From contig BNVG01000058.1 of NCBI GenBank assembly GCA_025997935.1, positions 1-12,091 of the forward strand: DNA of 12,091 nt, written 5' to 3'. Made by a program: the position numbers and the translations under genes. Each line of letters starts with the position of its first letter. Position 1 is the stretch's first letter. This document shows positions 6,765 through 12,091 of the stretch, piece after piece. The DNA comes from Synergistales bacterium. Lineage in GTDB: Bacteria > Synergistota > Synergistia > Synergistales > Aminobacteriaceae. The notes beneath the pieces were generated by a model. It was not told where the DNA came from, made no database searches, and saw only the letters and a list, made by a program, of their open reading frames with translations.

Positions 6765-6904
6765 TCGCTACTCAATTCCATTCTAATTTCATTCTTCTGC
6801 CTTCTTTAATCGCGCGTCAGACAAATGCCCTCCAAATTGTCAACAACCCTCAAAACGCCACATACAATCAAGCCTAAGAATACAACAAGGGAGGGGGAAT
6901 CCGC
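6765..6904. promoter_or_regulatory. Divergent gap before the traJ-like gene, with ribosome site and weak promoter
   Basis: 140 bases separate the leftward ATPase pair from the rightward traJ-traI operon. AAGGGAGGGGG at 6887-6897 is the ribosome site for the ATG at 6905. TACAAT at 6863-6868 is a fair -10, but the nearest -35-like TTGTCA (6837-6842) is 20 bases away, so the promoter call is weak. No strong inverted repeat is seen. Confidence 0.35.
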
Positions 6905-7243
6905 ATGCTCAAACCTATCTTAGAACGGCGAAGCGCGAAAATTACCACAAGATTCACCGATGCTGAGCGCGAGTTTCTCGCAATAGAAGCCGATATATGC
7001 GGATTGTCCCTGTCCTCACTCATCAGGCAACGCAGTCTCGGCAAGCGAGTCTCGGCAAAAGTTGACCTCCGTGTTCTTGCTGAGCTCCGTCGTCTCGGCG
7101 GCTTATTGAAACATATCCATAACGAGACAAAGGGCGCTTACAGCTCGTTCACCAGAGATTGCCTCAAAGAAATGGCCGCCTATATACGTTCCATGAACAG
7201 GCAAATCAACGAAAGCAGAAGTGAAAAGGAACAGCGCTCATGA
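6905..7243 (+). CDS. traJ: TraJ/MobC-type relaxosome accessory protein
   Basis: A 112-residue DNA-binding protein. The N-terminus has a ribbon-helix-helix layout: strand RSAKITTRFTDAEREFL (9-25), helix AIEADICGLSLSSLIRQRSLG (26-46). A MobC-like segment LAELRRLGGLLKHIHNE (59-75) follows; relatives usually read RLGNNLNQIA there. It would bind oriT and position the relaxase at the nick. Its stop and the relaxase start overlap as ATGA (7240-7243), so the two are made together. A strong AAGGGAGGGGG ribosome site precedes the ATG. Function is inferred from fold, size and position directly upstream of the relaxase, as traJ is in RP4. Confidence 0.8.
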   Translation: MLKPILERRSAKITTRFTDAEREFLAIEADICGLSLSSLIRQRSLGKRVSAKVDLRVLAELRRLGGLLKHIHNETKGAYSSFTRDCLKEMAAYIRSMNRQINESRSEKEQRS

Positions 7244-9930
7244 TAGGTAAAATCCCCAACAAACGGCGCGACGGCAAAAGCTCTTTTCAAGACCTCGTTT
7301 CCTATTGTACTGAAAAAGACCCGACAAAGATACTTCACGTCAGGTATCAGAACGTAATATCTAAGGAAACGGCGGCCATTGAAATGGAAGCCCTCGCCAC
7401 GGACAACACCAGATGCAAAGACCCCGTGTTTCACGCTATCCTCGCGTGGCGCGAAATGGAAATACCGACAAATGAACAGGTTGATAAAGCCGTTCAGATA
7501 GCTTTGAAAGAATTAGACCTGCAAGGCTGCCAAGCTCTCTGGTCTCTTCAAAGCGATACGCAGAACAGGCACGTTCATATCGTAGTCAATAGAATAGACC
7601 CCGAAACCGGCAAGGCTATAATCCCGGCCAATGGCTGGACATACAAGGCACTTGAAAGAGCGGCGCGAAAGATAGAGCTTGCTCAGGGATGGGAAAGCGA
7701 ACAGAGCGGATTTTACAGCGTCACCGATGACGGGAAAATCATAGAGAAGTCCAAAAGAGAAAAACCGGCCATTTCCACGTCAGCCAAGGACGGCGAAGCT
7801 CACACCGCAATAAAGAGCGCCGAGCGTATCGCTCAGGAGGTTGCCGCTCCAATACTCAATTCGGCAAAAAGCTGGGGAGAACTACATGAAAAACTTGCTG
7901 AACATGGAATCTCTTTTGAGGCTAAAGGCAGCGGAGCTGTCCTTCATATCGGAAAGGTCATTATCAAAGCGTCAAAGGCGTCGAGGGATACCAGTATGTC
8001 CAAACTCACCGCCAGACTCGGAGATTACATTTCAAGACCGGAGGGAACGGTAATTGCAGACCGAAAAACAGAACCCGTTGAAAGAGCATCGAAGGATAGC
8101 GTCAAGAGCGATTGGGAGCGTTTCGTAACCGAGAGGGAAACATACTTCCAAGACAAAAAAGAGGGGAAAACTTACCTTATCAAGCGTCACAAGGAAGAAC
8201 GCTCTCGGTTGCAGACGCAGCAAAAAGCCGAGCGAAACGGCGCGCTTGCCGGTTCATGGAAAGGTCGGGGCGCAATCCTCAATCGGACGCGCAGCCTAAT
8301 GGCGGCGAAACAACAAATCGAAAAACTCAATCTCGCGGACAGGCAAAAGAAAGAATTGGACGAGTTTAAGCGAAAGTATCCCCATTGTTTTGTCAACTTC
8401 AAAACATGGTTGGAACAGGAAAAAGACCAAAAGGCGTTTCTTTCTTTCAGGTATCCGGCTCAGAGGACTATTCACGGAAACGAAACATTGACGGATAAGG
8501 CTACAATAAACGCCGATCTTCGAGCCTTCACGCTCAAAATCGGCAACAAGGGCGGTGTGGCCTATTCAAGAACAAACGCAAAAGAAGCGGACTTTATAGA
8601 CTATGGCAGAAAAATAATCCTTTCCGATAAATGCGATGAAGCGGCCATACTCGCCGCCTTACAGCTCGCCAACCAGAAATGGGGAGGCGCGATTATCAAC
8701 GGCACAGACGAATACAAACGTAAGTGCGTTGAAATCGCCGCCAAACATAGGCTTAAAATCTCAAACCCCGAGCTTGCGATAAAAGCAAGCAAGACAAGTC
8801 AAGAAAAAGACGAAAAGAAACGCATTTTCAGTCAGTACGACGACGCCGTTGGAGCTGAAAGATTCCGTATCACCGTTACGGAGTTTACCGAAAACGGAAC
8901 GCGGGCATTCATACACGACAAACAAAACGGCGGCTATGAGGGCAAAACAAGAGATGAAATATTGGAGGCTATTCCTAAATTCTCTATATACACCCACTAC
9001 AAAAAGAACATCATCGTCACGCCTATGAGCCGCGACAAACATCATATACTCATTGACGACCTTACATCTGAGAAACTGAAACAATTCAAAGACGACGGAT
9101 ATTCCCCAGCCTGTGTAATAGAGTCCAGTCCTGAGAATTATCAGGTTATCATCACTGTTCCGAGCATAGAGGGAGACTCACAGAAAGACCACGAGGCAGC
9201 GAACAGAATCACTAAAGAGCTAAACCTGAAATACAGAGACCCGAAACTCTCAGGCTTAATACACGGACATAGACTGCCGCCGTTCGGGAATTACAAGCCA
9301 AAACACAAACGTGATGACGGGACATATCCCGATACGGTCTTAATCGAGGCAAACGAAGGTATATGCGAAAAAGCTAAACAGGAGCTTGAGACCGTACACC
9401 ACAACACTAAAGCTACCGAGCAACGAATGGAAACCGAGAAACAGGCACGTCAGGATACAAGGACAGGAATAATGGCAGGGACTGAGAATCGGAAGCAGTA
9501 TATGCGAAGTCATAATACCGGCGCAAACGACCCAAACGGCGCGTATTGGACGCACTACCGAGACATTGCGACGAAGTTTATAGGAGCAATGGACTACTCA
9601 CGCATCGACGCCATGATAGGTGTCCGAATGAGAGCCACAGACTACACACAGGACGCCGTGGAGAGCGCCATAGAAGAAAACGCTCCGGCCATGCGCAGGG
9701 AAACAATGAACGAAGCTGACTTTTCAGCTAAGTATCACAACAGAGATTGGCGAAGGTATGCCATAGAGACAACGGAGAAATACGTCTTCGGAGCCAGAGG
9801 CGCGGTTCAGTTTGAAAAAGCATTGGATTACAGACCGCTCTATATGCGTCTTGAAGGACGTAATGCGTCCAAGGAACAAGGGGTCGAATATGAGCGTGTT
9901 CGGCAGGAAAAACAGAGCAGAGGAAGGTGA
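7240..9930 (+). CDS. traI: TraI-type MOBP relaxase fused to LPD7 and a RepB-like primase
   Basis: An 896-residue protein that nicks oriT, pilots the strand and probably primes its replication. Residues 1-270 are the relaxase. Tyr22 (DLVSYCTEK) matches the catalytic Tyr22 of RP4 TraI, and the metal-binding motif is HVHIVVN (111-117). Motif II, FHAILAW (64-70), has Ala69 where RP4 TraI has Ser74. Residues about 270-390 are charged and probably helical. About 395-515 match the LPD7 domain (DYGRKI, LQLANQKWG, NPEL). About 535-715 resemble RepB-type primase, with HHILIDDL (601-608), whose two Asp are likely catalytic, VIESSPENYQ (626-635) and GHRLPPFGNYKPK (676-688). Residues 765-870 (HYRDIA, DYSRIDAMIGVRMR, DWRRYA) fit the C-terminal primase helices. 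It overlaps the traJ-like gene by 4 bases. The stop lies within the ribosome site of the next gene. Confidence 0.9.
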   Translation: MIGKIPNKRRDGKSSFQDLVSYCTEKDPTKILHVRYQNVISKETAAIEMEALATDNTRCKDPVFHAILAWREMEIPTNEQVDKAVQIALKELDLQGCQALWSLQSDTQNRHVHIVVNRIDPETGKAIIPANGWTYKALERAARKIELAQGWESEQSGFYSVTDDGKIIEKSKREKPAISTSAKDGEAHTAIKSAERIAQEVAAPILNSAKSWGELHEKLAEHGISFEAKGSGAVLHIGKVIIKASKASRDTSMSKLTARLGDYISRPEGTVIADRKTEPVERASKDSVKSDWERFVTERETYFQDKKEGKTYLIKRHKEERSRLQTQQKAERNGALAGSWKGRGAILNRTRSLMAAKQQIEKLNLADRQKKELDEFKRKYPHCFVNFKTWLEQEKDQKAFLSFRYPAQRTIHGNETLTDKATINADLRAFTLKIGNKGGVAYSRTNAKEADFIDYGRKIILSDKCDEAAILAALQLANQKWGGAIINGTDEYKRKCVEIAAKHRLKISNPELAIKASKTSQEKDEKKRIFSQYDDAVGAERFRITVTEFTENGTRAFIHDKQNGGYEGKTRDEILEAIPKFSIYTHYKKNIIVTPMSRDKHHILIDDLTSEKLKQFKDDGYSPACVIESSPENYQVIITVPSIEGDSQKDHEAANRITKELNLKYRDPKLSGLIHGHRLPPFGNYKPKHKRDDGTYPDTVLIEANEGICEKAKQELETVHHNTKATEQRMETEKQARQDTRTGIMAGTENRKQYMRSHNTGANDPNGAYWTHYRDIATKFIGAMDYSRIDAMIGVRMRATDYTQDAVESAIEENAPAMRRETMNEADFSAKYHNRDWRRYAIETTEKYVFGARGAVQFEKALDYRPLYMRLEGRNASKEQGVEYERVRQEKQSRGR

Positions 9931-9945
9931 TTATTCTGTGGAACT
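9921..9945 (+). repeat. Ribosome site/start leader, copy 1
   Basis: AGGAAGGTGATTATTCT, then GTG, then GAACT. It provides the ribosome site for the GTG at 9938, and the relaxase TGA stop (9928-9930) is embedded in it. It is almost identical to 11346-11370, and the similarity extends about 20 bases into the coding sequence with only transitions. Confidence 0.75.
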
Positions 9946-12091
9946 TTTTAATAAAAACACGGCCAAGACAGCGGAGGATAACTTAGAGATTAAAGAGGCG
10001 CGCAGAGTCGCGCGAGAAGCGGAGGACAAAGCTATCTTTGCAGGACGCTCCGAGAGCGAGAGCAGGGTTTTTGGACAGTTCGTTTCTGTCATCGGTTTGC
10101 AGTTGAGCCGAGCTACGGATAAACCTACCCGCGAGGTGATGAGCTTCGACTTGACACGGAAGAAATACGCGGAGTGGATGAACCGGCACGAGAATACGGA
10201 GCGGGAGCGGACGTTTGAGCAGAGAGTTTTACAGTCTATATCTTCCGCTGACACTTCTATCCGTCAAGTTGCGGCGGCTCTCAAGAAAATCACATGGAAA
10301 TCAGGCACTGTAAACCTCGACATTGGAGGCGGCAGATTCGATGAGGGTACTGACTACCTTTCTGAACGCAATGTAGAGAATTTAGTATTCGACCCGTTCA
10401 ACAGAGATGAAGCGCACAACAGGGTTGTATTTGAACGACTCCGCAAGGGCGGCATAGACAGCGTTACGGCTACGAATGTACTCAACGTAATAAGAGAAGA
10501 CGCGATACGAACCGAAGTCATACATCAAGCCGCCAGAGCTGTGAAATCAGACGGGGTAGCTTATTTTCAGGTCTATGAGGGTGATGGTACAGACGGCAAA
10601 CAAACATCCAAGGGTTGGCAAAACAACGCCAAGACAAACGCGTACATGAAGGAAGTACAACAATATTTCGGCGATGTCAGCAAAACAGGAAACGTTATAG
10701 AAGCCCGAAGCCCTATCGCCGGGAAAACTCCTGCGGTATGGGCCTTTAATGGCATAGAGGAGTATTTTCAGCGCGAGATAGACGACAGGCAAGCAGCACC
10801 CAACGCCAACACGCTGTTAATGAATGATATGTCGTCGATAATCACGCTGTTTGAGACGGCGAACGTATCAAGTCCTTATCACGAATTGATGCACCACACC
10901 CTGAACGTCTTTGACAGCCTCTATGACACCGATGGCGTGAACGAACAGTTCAAACAGGACTTCATGACCATTCTCAAGGAGTTCGGCGTCACGAGAGAAC
11001 AGTTCAGGACAGACGCTACGGCACGGCGCAAGGTGCACGAGGGTTTCGCCCTTGGCTTCGAGGTCTATCTCGGCACTGGACAAGCGCCGTCTGAGGAACT
11101 GAAAGCGGCGTTCGTTCATGTGCGTCGGTGGATGCTCAACCTCTACGGGGACATCAAGAAAACTCTCGGCATCGAACTCTCGGACGGTATGAAAGACATG
11201 TACGACCGCCTGTTGAGTACGCCGGAGGAAATCAGCGCAAAGACAAGGGAGAGAATAATCACTGGACGATTGAATGAAGAACGTATACAGATGCGCAAAG
11301 AGAGCGAACGATTCGGCAGGAAAAGCAACAGAACACACACAACAAAGGAAGGTGATTATTCTATGGAACTCTTCGATAAAGACGCGATAATCAGCGCGAA
11401 AGTACAGAAAACAGCGGACTTGTTTTCAAGTCATCTATCTGAGGTAACGAAAGACGCAGAAAATTGGACATCGTTTCTTGGTTCAGCGTCAAAGATGTAT
11501 AAATACTCGTTTGTAGACCAGTTACTTATTCATTCACAACACCCAAACGCCGTAGCCTGCGCGGACATTCCGCTATGGAACAAGCGTATGCAGAGGTGGG
11601 TGAAAAAGGGGACAAAAGGCATTGCTCTAATCAACAGGACAAATCCTATAAGGCCATCTTTGAAATACGTCTTCGACATACAGGACACGTACAAGTCTAA
11701 ACAGGGCGCTCCTGACCCTTATATTTGGAAAATGGAATCCGAACACCAGGGACATGTAAGGAAGATGCTGGCAACGGATTATGGAATTGATGACCCTGAT
11801 ATGAGAACTCAACTCCTGAGCATTGTCAAAAAGATGACAGCGGACTATACCGGCTACACCGGCTATAACGGCAATATCGACGGATTCAAAGACCTTGTTG
11901 CAAACAGCGCGGTCTACTGTATAATGTCTCGTTGCGGCCTTGAAACAGAACATTCCATAGAATACTCTGGGGAAGACAAAGAAGAACTTTCTGACATTTC
12001 CAAAGAAGCATTTTCATTTTCCGACATTTCCAAATACGATACCGACGACAAAATCTTAGAGCTTGGCATAGCGACAGTAGAGCTGTCGGAG
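9938..12091 (+). CDS. Large polyvalent protein: methyltransferase-like, metallopeptidase-like and ArdC/Tn1549-type regions, 3' end missing
   Basis: 718 codons are open to the right edge. The start is GTG 9938 after GGAAGGTGATT. Residues 1-115 are charged and probably helical. About 116-260 look like a class I methyltransferase fold: glycine motif NLDIGGGRFD (126-135), acidic LVFDPFNR (149-156), SVTATNVLNVI (175-185) and DGVAYFQVYEG (205-215). About 290-430 carry a zincin-like motif HELMHH (315-320) followed by VHEGFALGFEVYLGTGQAPS and WMLNLYGDIKKTLGIELSDG, as in phage and plasmid polyvalent proteins. From Met476 (11363) the sequence matches the N-terminus of large Tn1549-type ArdC-like proteins: LGSASKMYKYSFVDQLLIHS, PLWNKRMQRWVKKGTKGIAL, YVFDIQDT and YCIMSRCGLE. 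Such proteins usually continue into helicase or primase domains. Probably a fusion of two genes; likely an antirestriction or incoming-DNA role. Confidence 0.75.
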   Translation, partial: MELFNKNTAKTAEDNLEIKEARRVAREAEDKAIFAGRSESESRVFGQFVSVIGLQLSRATDKPTREVMSFDLTRKKYAEWMNRHENTERERTFEQRVLQSISSADTSIRQVAAALKKITWKSGTVNLDIGGGRFDEGTDYLSERNVENLVFDPFNRDEAHNRVVFERLRKGGIDSVTATNVLNVIREDAIRTEVIHQAARAVKSDGVAYFQVYEGDGTDGKQTSKGWQNNAKTNAYMKEVQQYFGDVSKTGNVIEARSPIAGKTPAVWAFNGIEEYFQREIDDRQAAPNANTLLMNDMSSIITLFETANVSSPYHELMHHTLNVFDSLYDTDGVNEQFKQDFMTILKEFGVTREQFRTDATARRKVHEGFALGFEVYLGTGQAPSEELKAAFVHVRRWMLNLYGDIKKTLGIELSDGMKDMYDRLLSTPEEISAKTRERIITGRLNEERIQMRKESERFGRKSNRTHTTKEGDYSMELFDKDAIISAKVQKTADLFSSHLSEVTKDAENWTSFLGSASKMYKYSFVDQLLIHSQHPNAVACADIPLWNKRMQRWVKKGTKGIALINRTNPIRPSLKYVFDIQDTYKSKQGAPDPYIWKMESEHQGHVRKMLATDYGIDDPDMRTQLLSIVKKMTADYTGYTGYNGNIDGFKDLVANSAVYCIMSRCGLETEHSIEYSGEDKEELSDISKEAFSFSDISKYDTDDKILELGIATVELSE
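11346..11370 (+). promoter_or_regulatory. Leader copy 2: internal ribosome site and ATG within the large frame
   Basis: AGGAAGGTGATTATTCT, then ATG (11363), then GAACT. Seventeen bases before the start codon are identical to copy 1 (9921-9937), and the first residues are MELFDK versus MELFNK. Here the upstream frame reads through as KEGDYSM instead of stopping. A free ArdC-like protein could be translated from this ATG. Confidence 0.65.

Noticed and set aside
4780..6904. Flanking repeats that would mark the AAA/DUF4276 pair as a transposed unit
   Set aside because: I compared the two flanks by eye and saw no convincing direct or inverted repeats and no transposase, so a mobile-element boundary is not supported.
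10868..11338. Minus-strand open frame of 156 codons opposite the polyvalent protein
   Set aside because: It is antisense to a frame with clear domain motifs; it shows no ribosome site or recognisable domain.

Overview
The window reads as the transfer-gene block of an integrated conjugative element or plasmid with an IncP (RP4)-type conjugation system. On the minus strand are the 5' part of a TrbB secretion ATPase gene and a TraK-TraL-(TraM position) operon. On the plus strand are a TraJ/MobC-type accessory protein, a TraI-type MOBP relaxase and a large polyvalent protein. That last protein and the LPD7/primase-bearing relaxase resemble proteins carried by elements of gut anaerobes (Tn1549-like elements of Clostridia). 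The IncP-like transfer genes would suit a diderm anaerobe such as a Negativicute or Synergistote. I cannot fix the host from sequence alone, and no chromosomal gene or attachment site is visible.

Layout. 1-843 (minus): trbB, running off the left edge. 844-1400: a divergent control region with two palindromic operator-like sites. 1401-2267 (plus): a helix-turn-helix regulator in the place where RP4 has trbA. 2337-4240 (minus): a tight three-gene operon of traK-like, traL-like (ParA/MinD-fold ATPase) and a small membrane protein. 4241-4905: a 665-base non-coding region with a 16-unit, 10-base-period T-tract array, a long imperfect hairpin and two tandem 65-base units that each contain a hairpin; this is the best oriT candidate. 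4906-6677 (minus): a translationally coupled AAA ATPase and DUF4276 (TOPRIM-like) pair with its own promoter, probably a defence cargo. 6905-9930 (plus): traJ-like and relaxase-primase genes overlapping by ATGA. 9938-12091 (plus): an open frame running off the right edge, with a methyltransferase-like domain, an HExxH metallopeptidase-like domain and then an ArdC/Tn1549-type N-terminal region.

How it fits together. TraK would bind the bent array beside oriT. The TraJ-like protein and relaxase would nick the DNA, and the primase domain could prime complementary-strand synthesis in the recipient. TrbB would power the secretion channel. The polyvalent protein would be delivered or expressed early to protect incoming DNA. 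In RP4 traK and traJ flank oriT directly; here the AAA/DUF4276 pair sits between them.

The most notable observations are the phased repeat array upstream of traK, the tandem hairpin units next to it, the defence-like pair placed between the two halves of the relaxosome operons, and a duplicated ribosome-binding-site/start leader lying in frame inside the last reading frame. The last suggests a recent gene fusion with an internal start.
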